From assembly GCA_001772005.1 (NCBI GenBank), contig MERI01000241.1, forward strand, positions 1 through 64,000: a stretch of 64,000 nt of DNA, given 5' to 3'. Under the pieces are notes generated by a model that saw only the letters and a program-made list of their open reading frames with translations, did not search any database and had not been told where the DNA came from. The position numbers and the translations under genes were made by a program. Below are positions 7,553 through 16,324 of the stretch, one piece after another (the stretch's first letter is position 1; each line of letters opens with the position of its first letter). This stretch comes from Betaproteobacteria bacterium RIFCSPLOWO2_12_FULL_62_58. GTDB lineage: Bacteria; Pseudomonadota; Gammaproteobacteria; Burkholderiales; SG8-41.

Positions 7553-8626
7553 ATGAGGTGTATCCGCCAGAAGTTTTTATCCGTACTGTTTATTGCGCTT
7601 CTTTTCAGCTTCGTCGCGGTCCCCGCGAAGGCCGAAACCATCAGATTGCGCATCGCCACCGGCCATCCGCCAGCGGTGGTTTACGCGGGGCAGATGAGGG
7701 ACTACTTCCAGGTCGAACTCAAGAAGCGCGTCGAGGCCAAGACCAAGCACAAGATCGAGTGGGTCGAGGGCTACGGCGGATCCATCGTGAAGGTTTCCGA
7801 GACCCTCGGCGGCGTGCGAGACGGCATCGTGGACATCGGGGGATTCTGCTTCTGCTTCGAGCCGGCCAACCTGCCGATGCACGCTTTCCAGGTCATGCTG
7901 CCCTTCGGACCGGTCGATCCGATCGACAGCCTGAAAACTGCGCAGGCCGTCTATGCGAAGGTCCCGTATCTGACGAATGTCTTCGAGGAAAAGTTCAACC
8001 AGAAGCTGCTTGCCCGGATCACCGACTCGAGCTACAACCTCGGCACCAACTTCGAATGGAAGTCGCTCTCCGACCTGAAGGGGCGCAGGATCGCCGGGGC
8101 CGGCCTCAATCTCAACTGGCTGAAATATGCCGGCGTGACGCCGGTGCAAAGCTCGCTGCCGGAGGCCTACACGAGCATGCAGACCCGGGTGTACGACGGC
8201 TGGATCATGTTCCCCAGCGCCTGGGTCAATCTCAAGCTCCACGAGGTGGGGCCCTTCTACACGCTGATCGGTTTCGGCACGATCGTCTGGCACGGCCTCA
8301 CGATCAACCTGAACACCTGGAAGCGCCTGCCCAAGGAAGTGCAGCCCATCATGCTCGAGACCGCGAAGGATTTCGAGGAGCAGGTGGGCAAGGTGAACCG
8401 CGCGCGCTACCAGAAGGACATCGAAACGCTGCGCGGCCTGATCAAGGTGAATGCCATCGAGGACAAAGTGCGCGCCGAATGGGCCAAGGCGCTCAGCGCA
8501 TGGCCGCCTGCATTCGCCAAGGAGCTCGACGGCAAGGGCCTGCCGGCAACCCAGATTCTCAGGCTGACGCTCGACGCGGCGGAGAAGCAAGGCCACAAGT
8601 GGCCCTACCGCTACGAGATCAAGTAG
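7553..8626 (+). CDS. dctP: TRAP transporter solute-binding protein (DctP family)
   Basis: This 357-residue periplasmic protein has a signal peptide ending VPAKAE and a DctP fold. Visible blocks are LRIATGHPPAVVY, GVRDGIVDIG, LPMHAFQVMLPFGP, SLSDLKGRRIAG, ASSLPEAYTSMQ-type ligand loops and WHGLTINLNTWKRLP. A strong ribosome binding site (AAGGAGGGG) precedes the ATG. It is the first gene of a three-gene TRAP operon with dctQ and dctM. The unusual CFCFEPAN segment and the absence of the usual ligand arginine context prevent a substrate guess; TRAP ligands are mostly organic acids. Confidence 0.88.
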   Translation: MRCIRQKFLSVLFIALLFSFVAVPAKAETIRLRIATGHPPAVVYAGQMRDYFQVELKKRVEAKTKHKIEWVEGYGGSIVKVSETLGGVRDGIVDIGGFCFCFEPANLPMHAFQVMLPFGPVDPIDSLKTAQAVYAKVPYLTNVFEEKFNQKLLARITDSSYNLGTNFEWKSLSDLKGRRIAGAGLNLNWLKYAGVTPVQSSLPEAYTSMQTRVYDGWIMFPSAWVNLKLHEVGPFYTLIGFGTIVWHGLTINLNTWKRLPKEVQPIMLETAKDFEEQVGKVNRARYQKDIETLRGLIKVNAIEDKVRAEWAKALSAWPPAFAKELDGKGLPATQILRLTLDAAEKQGHKWPYRYEIK

Positions 8627-8801
8627 CGGCGAGATGACCGTCTACTGCGCGATTGCGGCCGGCGCGATTGACCCGGACCGTTCCGGCCGGTCGCGCCGGT
8701 TCACGGTTGGAGACGCGCCGCCGTAGGCCAGCACCTTTCGCGCGCTGAGCGGCGGGCGCGTCCCTTCGATCCCTCGCCGCCTTCAACCTCCGGAGCAGCC
8801 C

Positions 8802-9341
8802 ATGCCATACGTTCGCCACGTCATCCGGCTGAGCGATCAGTTGTCGCAATTCCTGATGGTTCTCGCCGCCGTCTGGGCCATGGGCCTGTCGGTGCTGATC
8901 GTCGCCGACATCATCGGCAACAACCTGATTGGACACGCCATCCCCGGCGTGCGGGAGATCGTCATCAGCTCGATCGTCATGATCGTCTACCTGCAGCTGG
9001 GCTACGCCATTCGCAGCCATTCGATGCTGCGCGCCGACACGCTGGTGCTCGTCATGCCGGTCACGATGCGGCGGATCGTGCTCGCCGCCGGCTATGCGCT
9101 GGGCGCGGTGTTCTTCCTCATGATCCTGCGCGGTACCATCAGCCCGGCCGTCCATGCCTGGACCACCTCCGAGTTCTGGGGAGAGGGCGCCCTGCGCGTG
9201 CCGGTGTGGCCCACCCGTTTCATGATTCTCGTGGGCTGCGCGCTCGCCATCGTGAACTACGCCGTCGCCGCCCTGATTGACGTCTTCGGGTTCGACAACG
9301 GCGGGAAAGCCCTCGCGGACGAGACGCCCGGGAAGAGCTGA
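8802..9341 (+). CDS. dctQ: TRAP transporter small permease (DctQ family)
   Basis: This 179-residue inner-membrane protein has four hydrophobic segments and the DctQ-type segment REIVISSIVMIVYLQLGYAIRSH, in which the second helix is followed by a short basic loop. It pairs with the large permease DctM and bridges the binding protein to the membrane. It starts 175 bp after dctP. That gap holds several GC-rich inverted repeats that may form an intercistronic stem, often seen when the binding protein is made in excess. Confidence 0.88.
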   Translation: MPYVRHVIRLSDQLSQFLMVLAAVWAMGLSVLIVADIIGNNLIGHAIPGVREIVISSIVMIVYLQLGYAIRSHSMLRADTLVLVMPVTMRRIVLAAGYALGAVFFLMILRGTISPAVHAWTTSEFWGEGALRVPVWPTRFMILVGCALAIVNYAVAALIDVFGFDNGGKALADETPGKS

Positions 9342-9362
9342 GAGCCGCCGGGGACCGGAGCC

Positions 9363-10742
9363 GTGTTCGAGGTCAACATCGCGGTAGTGCTGCTCGTCAG
9401 CCTCATCATCATGGTGGTGATGGGGGTGCATATCGCCGTCGCCCTCGGCATGGCGAGCGCGCTTGGCGTCTATCTGGTCACCGGCAACTTCGCCGTCGTC
9501 GAGCGCATGCTGGCGAGCACGGCCCATGAAGCCCTGCGCGATTACGTGTTCGCGGTGATTCCGCTGTTCATGCTGATGGGCGAGTTCATCGCCCGGTCGG
9601 GCGCGGTTACGGACGTCTACAGGGGCATCAACCGGGGACTGCGGCGCATCCCCGGGCGTCTAGCACTCGCAACGGTGCTGGGAAACGCGCTGTTCTCGCT
9701 GGTGACGGGGGTGAGCATAGCCTCCGCCGCGGCCTTCTCGCGCATTTCCTATCCGGAAATGAAGCGCCACGGCTATAGCCGCACCTTCGCTCTCGGCACC
9801 ATCGCCGGCTCTTCCTGCCTCGGGATGCTGATCCCCCCCAGCGTGCTGATGATCGTGTGGGGCATCCTGACGGAGAAATCCATCGGCGCGCTGTTTCTCG
9901 CCGGCGTAATCCCCGGTCTCATGGTGGCGGGCATGTTCTGCCTCTACATTCTCATCGTGGCGATCTTGCGTCCCGAGGTCGTCGGTGCCGCCCGGACATC
10001 CGCGCCAGGGGCGCCGGCGGTCGCCGAAAACCCGGCGCCGGCCATGCCGTCGCCAGGGGCCGCTCCCGAGGCTGTAGACCGGGTATCGTTGTGGACCAGC
10101 ACGCTTGGCATCGTGCTCGTCGTCGTGACGGTGCTGGGCGGCATCTGGTTCGGCTTCTTCACACCGACCGAGGGCGCCGGTGCGGGCGCCTTCATCGCCC
10201 TCGTCCTGGGCATCATCAAGGGCATGCGCTTTCGGGACATCATCCAGTGCGTCCTGTCGGTGGGACGGACCTCGGCGCCGATCCTGATCCTGCTGGTTAC
10301 GGCGTCGCTTTACGCGCGCACCCTGGCGATGACGGGCGTGACCAACGCGATCCAGGACACGTTCCTGCGAGCCGGCCTTTCGGCCGCGACGATCCTGCTG
10401 ATCATGATCGGGATCTGGTTCGTGCTCGGCATGTTCATCGACTCCATCTCGATCATGCTGCTGACCGTCATCATCTTCGAGCCCATCGCCGTCGCGGTGG
10501 GCTTCGATTCGATCGCGTTCGCCGTGATCGGCGTCCTTGCCATCGAGGCCGGCCTGCTGACACCGCCTTTCGGAATCCTCGTGTACACGGTCAAGTCCGC
10601 AATTGACGACAAGGATATTTCCATCTGGAACATCTTCGCGAGCTCGACGCCTTATTGGGTGGTGCTGCTGATCGCCGTCGTCCTGGTCGCGCTCTTCCCC
10701 GGCATCGCGACCTACCTTCCGAACCTCGTTTTCCGAGCGTGA
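9363..10742 (+). CDS. dctM: TRAP transporter large permease (DctM family)
   Basis: This 459-residue permease has about 12 hydrophobic segments and the DctM blocks MGEFIARSGAVTDVYRGINR, GSSCLGMLIPPSVLMIVWG and GFFTPTEGAGAGAF. A proline- and alanine-rich cytoplasmic loop (about residues 210-240) separates the two halves and is longer than usual. The start is GTG at 9363, 21 bp after dctQ. It uses an ion gradient rather than ATP. A hairpin terminator follows within 100 bp, closing the operon. Confidence 0.9.
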   Translation: MFEVNIAVVLLVSLIIMVVMGVHIAVALGMASALGVYLVTGNFAVVERMLASTAHEALRDYVFAVIPLFMLMGEFIARSGAVTDVYRGINRGLRRIPGRLALATVLGNALFSLVTGVSIASAAAFSRISYPEMKRHGYSRTFALGTIAGSSCLGMLIPPSVLMIVWGILTEKSIGALFLAGVIPGLMVAGMFCLYILIVAILRPEVVGAARTSAPGAPAVAENPAPAMPSPGAAPEAVDRVSLWTSTLGIVLVVVTVLGGIWFGFFTPTEGAGAGAFIALVLGIIKGMRFRDIIQCVLSVGRTSAPILILLVTASLYARTLAMTGVTNAIQDTFLRAGLSAATILLIMIGIWFVLGMFIDSISIMLLTVIIFEPIAVAVGFDSIAFAVIGVLAIEAGLLTPPFGILVYTVKSAIDDKDISIWNIFASSTPYWVVLLIAVVLVALFPGIATYLPNLVFRA

Positions 10743-10805
10743 CCGATGAGCCTCGGCCATGGGTCGATTTCTGCGCCGGCCTAGCAACGGGTATACTGCG
10801 GACGA

Positions 10806-10833
10806 CAAAAAAGCCCGGGACTCCCGGGCTTTT
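10806..10833. terminator. Bidirectional rho-independent terminator
   Basis: AAAAGCCCGGGA and TCCCGGGCTTTT form a perfect stem flanked by A-run and T-run. It lies between the converging dctM and formate dehydrogenase operons and can end both. Confidence 0.85.
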
Positions 10834-10853
10834 AGGTGAACGCAGAGTCCAGG

Positions 10854-11120
10854 CTACTTTTTCGCTGCTGGAGCAGCAGATGCGGCCTTTGCCGCCATCG
10901 CCTCCCCGCCTTTCTCTTTCTTGTAACGCTCGACAGCGCGGTCCTGCGCCTTGGCGAGCTGTTCCGCCGCTTTTTTCGCCGCTTCAGCGGCTTTCATTTT
11001 CGCTTCCGCGGCCTTGGCCGGATCAACCGGCGGGGGCGGCGGCAATTTGGCATAGGCAACGCCGACCGCGCAGCACACCAGCAGGGCCGGTACGGATTTC
11101 CAGATTCTTGGCGCGTTCAT
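10854..11120 (-). CDS. Small Ala/Lys-rich exported protein, last gene of fdh operon
   Basis: This 88-residue protein has a signal peptide (residues about 1-24, ending AYAK), a PPPPPVDPAKAAEAK linker and a long Ala/Lys/Glu-rich segment likely to be helical or coiled-coil. The composition is low complexity. Its start overlaps the cytochrome b stop by four bases (ATGA), so it is translationally coupled to the formate dehydrogenase operon. I do not recognise a family. A periplasmic accessory or spacer role for the enzyme is an inference from position only. Confidence 0.7.
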   Translation of the reverse strand: MNAPRIWKSVPALLVCCAVGVAYAKLPPPPPVDPAKAAEAKMKAAEAAKKAAEQLAKAQDRAVERYKKEKGGEAMAAKAASAAPAAKK

Positions 11121-12172
11121 ATCCTCCATCCCTCCTTCATTGACGAAGCGGCAGCCGCGCTCGGCGTCCCGCCGGGCGCGCGGCCGTGACTCGCCAGCTC
11201 GTTATACCAGTATTCGTGATGCTCCTTGGCCCAGGTTTCATCAGTCATGCCGGTGCGCATTGTTTCGTAGGCTCCCTCGACACCGATTGTGCCCACGTAA
11301 ATATGGCCAAGCGCCATGGTTATGAACAGCGCCGCCGAGACGTCATGGACGATGTTGGCCAACTGCATTATGCCGCGCCCCTGGGCAAAGTTGGGAAAGT
11401 CCAGAATAAAGCCGGTCACGGCCGACACGATGCCAAACAGCGTCATCGCAATCCAGAACCAGACCTTTTCGCCGGCGTTGAAGCGTCCCGAGGGGACATG
11501 CTCGCGCGATCCGAGGAATCCGCCCAGCTTTTTCACCCAGATCCAGTCGTGAGCCTTCGGTACGTTGTCCTTCACGAAAGTGACGAACATGAGAACGGTG
11601 CACACCGCGAACAGCGGGCCCACGAAGTTGTGCAGGTTTTTCGAAACGATCGCAAGCCATGAGAACACCGAGTATCCAAGCACCGGCAGCACCACATATC
11701 TCCCGAACAGCATGATGACACCGGTGACCGCGAGGATGGCAAAGCTGATCGCGGTTGACCAGTGCACGGTGCGCTCCCAGGTCGAAAACCGCTGGATCAT
11801 CCTGCCCGTGGGCTTGTCGCGCAGCGTGAGGGCACCCTTGGTGTAGTAGTAGAGTCCGATCAGCGCAGCGACCACGATCAACAGCCAACCGCCATAGATC
11901 GTAACCGGGCCATTGCGGATCTCGCGCCAGATCTGCCCTTCCGTCTGGATGAGAATGTTGGTTTCGACGCCGCGCACCTGGGTCGTCTGGTAAGGGTTTT
12001 CACCCTTGCGCACCTCGCGCCACAACGGCGCATTGTTAAGCGGTTGAGTGATCTGCCGCTCGGCTTGCTGTTTCGCGAGATCTTCGGCCCCAAGGGAAAA
12101 CTGCGGAAGCAGCACCGCGACAAGCGCGATAGACAGCCACATCACCCACCGCAACGCGCGATTGCCGTGCAT
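11117..12172 (-). CDS. fdhC: Formate dehydrogenase cytochrome b (gamma) subunit
   Basis: This 351-residue membrane subunit passes electrons from the iron-sulfur subunit to quinone. It has a signal-like first helix, then an extra periplasmic region (residues about 30-85), and a four-helix FdoI-type core. Core motifs are RFSTWERTVHWSTAISFAIL with the heme His, NLHNFVGPLF, and HDVSAALFITMALGHIYVGTIG with further His ligands. The C-terminal HEYWYNELASHGR tail is typical of betaproteobacterial forms. It follows the lipoprotein gene and precedes the small Ala/Lys-rich gene in one operon. Confidence 0.93.
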   Translation of the reverse strand: MHGNRALRWVMWLSIALVAVLLPQFSLGAEDLAKQQAERQITQPLNNAPLWREVRKGENPYQTTQVRGVETNILIQTEGQIWREIRNGPVTIYGGWLLIVVAALIGLYYYTKGALTLRDKPTGRMIQRFSTWERTVHWSTAISFAILAVTGVIMLFGRYVVLPVLGYSVFSWLAIVSKNLHNFVGPLFAVCTVLMFVTFVKDNVPKAHDWIWVKKLGGFLGSREHVPSGRFNAGEKVWFWIAMTLFGIVSAVTGFILDFPNFAQGRGIMQLANIVHDVSAALFITMALGHIYVGTIGVEGAYETMRTGMTDETWAKEHHEYWYNELASHGRAPGGTPSAAAASSMKEGWRI

Positions 12173-12190
12173 GGACTTCTCCTTTTCTCT

Positions 12191-12418
12191 CTAGTGGGCA
12201 ACTACCCGTTCGTATTCGTTCTGGCCGAGATTGCGCGCTTTGACCGCTTTTTCCCAAGCCACCTTGTCGCCCTTGAACTGCTCGTTGTCCCACGGCTGCT
12301 GGTCGGGCTTGCCTTGATACATGCCCTGCTTGTAAACCGTGACCGTGGGCTTTTCGCCGCAGCCCGCCGCGAACAGCGGCAGCACAGCCGCCATTGCGAC
12401 TACCAGGATCTTTCTCAT
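12191..12418 (-). CDS. Small lipoprotein of the formate dehydrogenase operon
   Basis: This 75-residue protein has a lipoprotein signal with lipobox LFAAGC and then a short soluble part, KQGMYQGKPDQQPWDNEQFKGDKVAWEKA. Its start overlaps the fdhB stop by four bases, so it belongs to the enzyme operon. Small proteins of this kind appear between beta and gamma subunits in related betaproteobacterial fdh loci as I recall. No function is established. The Trp-x-Asn-x-x-Phe-x-Gly-Asp segment is the best candidate for a conserved motif. Confidence 0.8.
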   Translation of the reverse strand: MRKILVVAMAAVLPLFAAGCGEKPTVTVYKQGMYQGKPDQQPWDNEQFKGDKVAWEKAVKARNLGQNEYERVVAH

Positions 12419-13035
12419 GATTTACCTCCAGGTTGTGCCGGTGGTTTCTCGGGCCGGCCATAGGCGGTGCCCCAGCCCCAGACCTCCGAGCCCCTGCCGC
12501 GAGTAGTGACGCGCCTGCGGTAGATGTCGGCGATCACGTCGCCGTCACCGCCGAGCAGCGCTTTGGTCGCGCATTGTTCAGCGCACGCTGGAAGCTTGCC
12601 TTCAGCAATACGGTTGCGGCCATACTTCTTGAATTCGGCCGGGGAAAAGTCGGGCTCGGGGCCGCCGGCGCAGAAGGTGCACTTGTCCATCTTGCCGCGC
12701 AACCCGAACGCGCCGTCCTGCGGGAACTGCGGCGCGCCGAACGGACAGGCATAAAAACAATAACCGCAGCCGATGCACAGGTCTTTATCGTGGAGAACGA
12801 GTCCTTCCGTCGTCTTGTAGAACACGTCCACCGGGCACACCGCCATGCACGGCGCATCCGAACAGTGCATGCAGGCGACCGAAATCGATTTTTCGCCCGG
12901 CACGCCGTCGTTGAGCGTCACCACCCGTCGCCGGTTGACACCCCACGGGATCTCGTGCTCCTGCTTGCACGCTGTCACGCACCCGTTGCATTCGATGCAG
13001 CGTTCGGCATCAGCCAGAAATTTCATTCTTGCCAT
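12415..13035 (-). CDS. fdhB: Formate dehydrogenase iron-sulfur (beta) subunit
   Basis: This 206-residue ferredoxin-type subunit carries four cysteine groups: CIECNGCVTACKQ, CMHCSDAPCMAVCP, CIGCGYCFYACP and the split pair CTFC/CAEQC. Together they bind four [4Fe-4S] clusters in the HybA/FdoH manner. It links the catalytic subunit to cytochrome b. It lacks the C-terminal membrane helix of E. coli FdnH, so anchoring must come from the gamma subunit. It starts 16 bp after fdhA and overlaps the next gene by four bases. Confidence 0.95.
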   Translation of the reverse strand: MARMKFLADAERCIECNGCVTACKQEHEIPWGVNRRRVVTLNDGVPGEKSISVACMHCSDAPCMAVCPVDVFYKTTEGLVLHDKDLCIGCGYCFYACPFGAPQFPQDGAFGLRGKMDKCTFCAGGPEPDFSPAEFKKYGRNRIAEGKLPACAEQCATKALLGGDGDVIADIYRRRVTTRGRGSEVWGWGTAYGRPEKPPAQPGGKS

Positions 13036-13051
13036 GGTGAGCTCCTCCGTC

Positions 13052-15976
13052 CTATGCCTTCATGACCTGACACAGCGTGGTCTTGGTCTCCTGCATCATG
13101 GTCACGATGTCGTAACCATAGGTCGTCGCGGTGTTGATGGCCTCGCCACGCACCCAGGGCGCTGCGCCCTCGGGGTACTTGTCGAGCAGGTCCTTGCCCA
13201 TCCACCAACCGGAGAAGTGGAACGGGCAGAACACCGTTCCCGACGCCACCCGCTCCGTGACCAGCGTCTTGACCTTGAGGCGCGCCTTGGTCGGCGACTC
13301 GAGCCACACGTACTCGTTGTTCCTGACGCCGCGGTCGTTGGCATCCTTGGGGTTGATCTCGACGAACATTTCCTGCTGCAGCTCGGCGAGCCACTTGTTG
13401 GACCGCGTATAGTCGCCGCCACCCTGGTACTCGGTCAAGCGGCCGCTCGTCAGGATCAGCGGGTACTGCTTGACCGCGTCTTTGTTCGCCTGCTGCACCG
13501 TCTTGAACAGCACCGGCAGACGCCATCTGACCTTCTGGTCGTCGTACGTGGGGTACTTCTCGATGAGATCCGGCCGCGGACTGAAGATCGGCTCGCGGTG
13601 CGTCGGGATCGGGTCCGGGAAGTTCCAGACGTTTGCGCGCGCCTTGGCGTTGCCGAATGGATGAACGCCGTGGTTCTTCATCGCCACGCGGATGATGCCG
13701 CCCGACGGGTCGGTCTTCCAGTTCTTGCCCTCGGCCGCCTTCTTCTCGGCGTCGGTCAACTCATCCCACCAGCCGAGCTTCTTGAGCAGCACGTGGTCGA
13801 ACTCGGGGTAGCCGGTCGTGAGATCGGCACCCTTGGAGTGCGAACCGTCCTCGGCGAGCAGGTTCACGCCATCGCGCTCGACGCCGAAGTTGGCGCGGAA
13901 ATTGCCGCCGCCGTCCATGATGTGTTTGGAGGTGTCATACAGGTTGGGCGTGCCGGGATGCTTCAGCGCCGGAGCGCCGTAAGACGGCCACGGCAGACCG
14001 AAGTAATCGCCGTCCAGCACGTATCCCGTCTTCGCGTCCTTGCCGCCCTTGGCGCGCAGGGTCTTCACGTCGAACACGTGCATGTTGCGCATGTGCGCCT
14101 GCAGCCGCTCGGGCGACTGCCCCGTGTAGCCGATGGTCCACACGCCGCGGTTGACCTCGCGCAGGACGTCTTCCGAGTCGGGCTCGAGCATGCCGCCCTT
14201 GCCCTTCGCGAGCTTGATATTCTTGACGAACTCCTTGGCGAAGCCGAACTTCTCCGCGAGCTGGTACATGACCATCTGGTCGGTGCGCGATTCGAACAGG
14301 GGATCGATCACTTTCTCCCGCCACTGAATCGAGCGGTTGGAAGCCGTCGCCGAACCGCTCGATTCGTAGTTCGTGGCCGCCGGCAGCAGGTAGACGCCGT
14401 CCTGGCGTACCATTGCAGCCATCGCCGCGGTGGCCGTCGGAACCGGGTCGATCACCACCAGCAGGTCGAGTTTCTTCATCGCCTCGACCATCTCCTTGCC
14501 GCGTGTCTGGCTGTTCGGTGAATGACCCCAGTAGATCACTGCGCGCAGGTTCGGATCCTGGTCGATGAGCTCGTTCTTCTCGAGCACCCCGTCGATCCAG
14601 CGCGACACGGTGATGCCGGGTTTCTCCATCATCGCCTGCGAGGCGAACTGTTTCTTCAGCCACTCGTAGTCCACGCCCCACACCCCGGCCCAATATTTCC
14701 ACGAGCCGGTCGCGATCCCGTAGTAGCCGGGCAGCGAGTCGGGGTTCGGCCCGATGTCGGTCGCGCCCTGCACGTTGTCGTGGCCGCGGTAGATGTTGCA
14801 GCCGCCGCCGGAGACGCCGATGTTGCCCAACGCGAGCTGGAAGATGCAGGATGCCCTCACGATCGCAGTGCCGGTGGTGTGCTGGGTCTGGCCCATTGCC
14901 CAGACGATGGTGCCGGGGCGGTTCTTCGCCATCGTCTCAGCCACGTCCCGCACCTCTGCTTCCTTCATGCCGGTCACTTCCTCGACCTTTTCGGGGGTCC
15001 ACTTCATGACCTCTTCGCGCGCCTTGTCCATGCCATAGACACGGGCTTTGATGTAGTCCTTATCCTCCCAGCCGTTCTTGAAGATGTGGTAGAGCATGCC
15101 CCACAGAAACGCGACGTCCGTCCCGGAGCGGATGCGGTAGTACTTGTCCGCCCTCGCCGCCGTGCGAGTGAAACGCGGATCCACCACGATCACCTTGGCG
15201 CCGTTCTCCTTGGCATGCAGCGTGTGCAGCATGGAAACCGGGTGCGCTTCCGCCGCGTTGCTGCCGAAGAACAGAATGGCTTTGGAATTCTGCTCGTCGT
15301 TGTAGGAGTTGGTCATCGCGCCATAGCCCCAGGTGTTCGCCACGCCCGCAACCGTGGTGGAGTGGCAGATGCGCGCCTGGTGGTCCATGTTGTTGGTGCC
15401 GAACATGGAAACGAACTTGCGGAACAGATAGGAGTTCTCGTTGCTGTGCTTGGAGGAGCCGATCCAGTAGGTGGCGTCGGGGCCACTCTCCTTGCGGATG
15501 GCGAGCAGCTTGTCGCTCACTTCCTTGAGCGCCACATCCCACGAAACGCGCTGCCACTTGCCGCCGACGAGCTTCATCGGGGATTTTAGGCGGTGCGAGT
15601 CAGCCGTCATGCCATACTCGCGGATCGCGGCGCCCTTGGTGCAATACGCGCCGAGGTTGATCGGCGAATCGAACACCGGCTCCTGGCGAATCCACACGCC
15701 GTTTTGCACGACGGCGTCTACGGCGCAGCCGACCGAACAGTGCGTGCATACGGTGCGCTTGACCTCGATTTTGCCGTCAGCCGCCGTCGCTGCAGCCTCG
15801 GCCTTGCTCATGATCGATAACGGCAACTGCGACAGCGCAGCGCCCGCGCCGATGGTGATGCCGGAACGCTTGAGAAAGGCGCGGCGATCAATCGTTTTGC
15901 CGAGCATCCCCGATACGGAACGGGCGAGCCGGTTGTGTGAGGCGGAAACGCTCGATGATTTTCTGGTGAGCAACAT
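13052..15976 (-). CDS. fdhA: Formate dehydrogenase catalytic (alpha) subunit, TAT-exported
   Basis: This 974-residue molybdopterin oxidoreductase converts formate to CO2. A twin-arginine signal (R31-R32, DRRAFLKRSG) sends it to the periplasm. C77, C80, C84 and C112 bind the proximal [4Fe-4S] cluster. C204 in ARICHSTTVAG is the metal ligand, with cysteine where E. coli FdnG has selenocysteine, and the neighbouring His is present. GHNNVQGATD-like and C-terminal dinucleotide-binding blocks follow. The start at 15976 gives a long N-region before the RR motif; a later Met (residue 24) would also retain it. The adjacent tungstate transporter suggests a W/Mo cofactor. Confidence 0.95.
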   Translation of the reverse strand: MLLTRKSSSVSASHNRLARSVSGMLGKTIDRRAFLKRSGITIGAGAALSQLPLSIMSKAEAAATAADGKIEVKRTVCTHCSVGCAVDAVVQNGVWIRQEPVFDSPINLGAYCTKGAAIREYGMTADSHRLKSPMKLVGGKWQRVSWDVALKEVSDKLLAIRKESGPDATYWIGSSKHSNENSYLFRKFVSMFGTNNMDHQARICHSTTVAGVANTWGYGAMTNSYNDEQNSKAILFFGSNAAEAHPVSMLHTLHAKENGAKVIVVDPRFTRTAARADKYYRIRSGTDVAFLWGMLYHIFKNGWEDKDYIKARVYGMDKAREEVMKWTPEKVEEVTGMKEAEVRDVAETMAKNRPGTIVWAMGQTQHTTGTAIVRASCIFQLALGNIGVSGGGCNIYRGHDNVQGATDIGPNPDSLPGYYGIATGSWKYWAGVWGVDYEWLKKQFASQAMMEKPGITVSRWIDGVLEKNELIDQDPNLRAVIYWGHSPNSQTRGKEMVEAMKKLDLLVVIDPVPTATAAMAAMVRQDGVYLLPAATNYESSGSATASNRSIQWREKVIDPLFESRTDQMVMYQLAEKFGFAKEFVKNIKLAKGKGGMLEPDSEDVLREVNRGVWTIGYTGQSPERLQAHMRNMHVFDVKTLRAKGGKDAKTGYVLDGDYFGLPWPSYGAPALKHPGTPNLYDTSKHIMDGGGNFRANFGVERDGVNLLAEDGSHSKGADLTTGYPEFDHVLLKKLGWWDELTDAEKKAAEGKNWKTDPSGGIIRVAMKNHGVHPFGNAKARANVWNFPDPIPTHREPIFSPRPDLIEKYPTYDDQKVRWRLPVLFKTVQQANKDAVKQYPLILTSGRLTEYQGGGDYTRSNKWLAELQQEMFVEINPKDANDRGVRNNEYVWLESPTKARLKVKTLVTERVASGTVFCPFHFSGWWMGKDLLDKYPEGAAPWVRGEAINTATTYGYDIVTMMQETKTTLCQVMKA

Positions 15977-15989
15977 GGAAATGTCCCCC

Positions 15990-16184
15990 TCAGACTTTGG
16001 TGGTGCGGTAGTAGTTGCGGATGTGTTCCGTAAGGTGGTAGCCCTTCGACCCGCTCACGGCTTCATTTTTCTTGAGCGGCGTCTGGGGGCCTTTTCCGAC
16101 TAACGCTGCGGTGGCTGCCGCACCACCCGCACCAACAGCCAACAGAAAATTGCGGCGGGAAAGCTTCGATTGTGAGCCCTTCAT
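15990..16184 (-). CDS. Formate dehydrogenase region TAT-signal small protein
   Basis: This 64-residue protein begins with SRRNFLLAVGAGGAAATAAL, a twin-arginine signal, and ends GYHLTEHIRNYYRTTKV. It matches the small formate-dehydrogenase-associated TAT peptide family (TIGR02811 as I recall). The mature part is only about 35 residues and ends with the conserved HIRxYYxTT pattern. It lies 13 bp before fdhA and is probably the first gene of the structural part of the operon. Its role is not established. Confidence 0.9.
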   Translation of the reverse strand: MKGSQSKLSRRNFLLAVGAGGAAATAALVGKGPQTPLKKNEAVSGSKGYHLTEHIRNYYRTTKV

Positions 16185-16324
16185 CGCACCCTCCTTTTTT
16201 TGAAAGCGGTAATCGAGCTTGAGCTAACCAGAATCTACACACCTGGGCGACGCAAATCAAGCACTTCGGAACTAGTGTTAATCCCGAAAAGTCACGCGGC
16301 AAAAGGCGCGATTAAGCTCTGCGG

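Noticed and set aside
12845-14521. 558-codon plus-strand open frame antisense to fdhA
   Set aside because: It is a high-GC shadow of the fdhA third-codon pattern; the minus-strand protein has clear catalytic motifs and the antisense one has none.
13052-15976. Selenocysteine in the formate dehydrogenase catalytic subunit
   Set aside because: Because SelD looked Sec-dependent I checked FdhA; the metal-ligand position is a normal Cys codon in ARICHST and the frame has no internal UGA.
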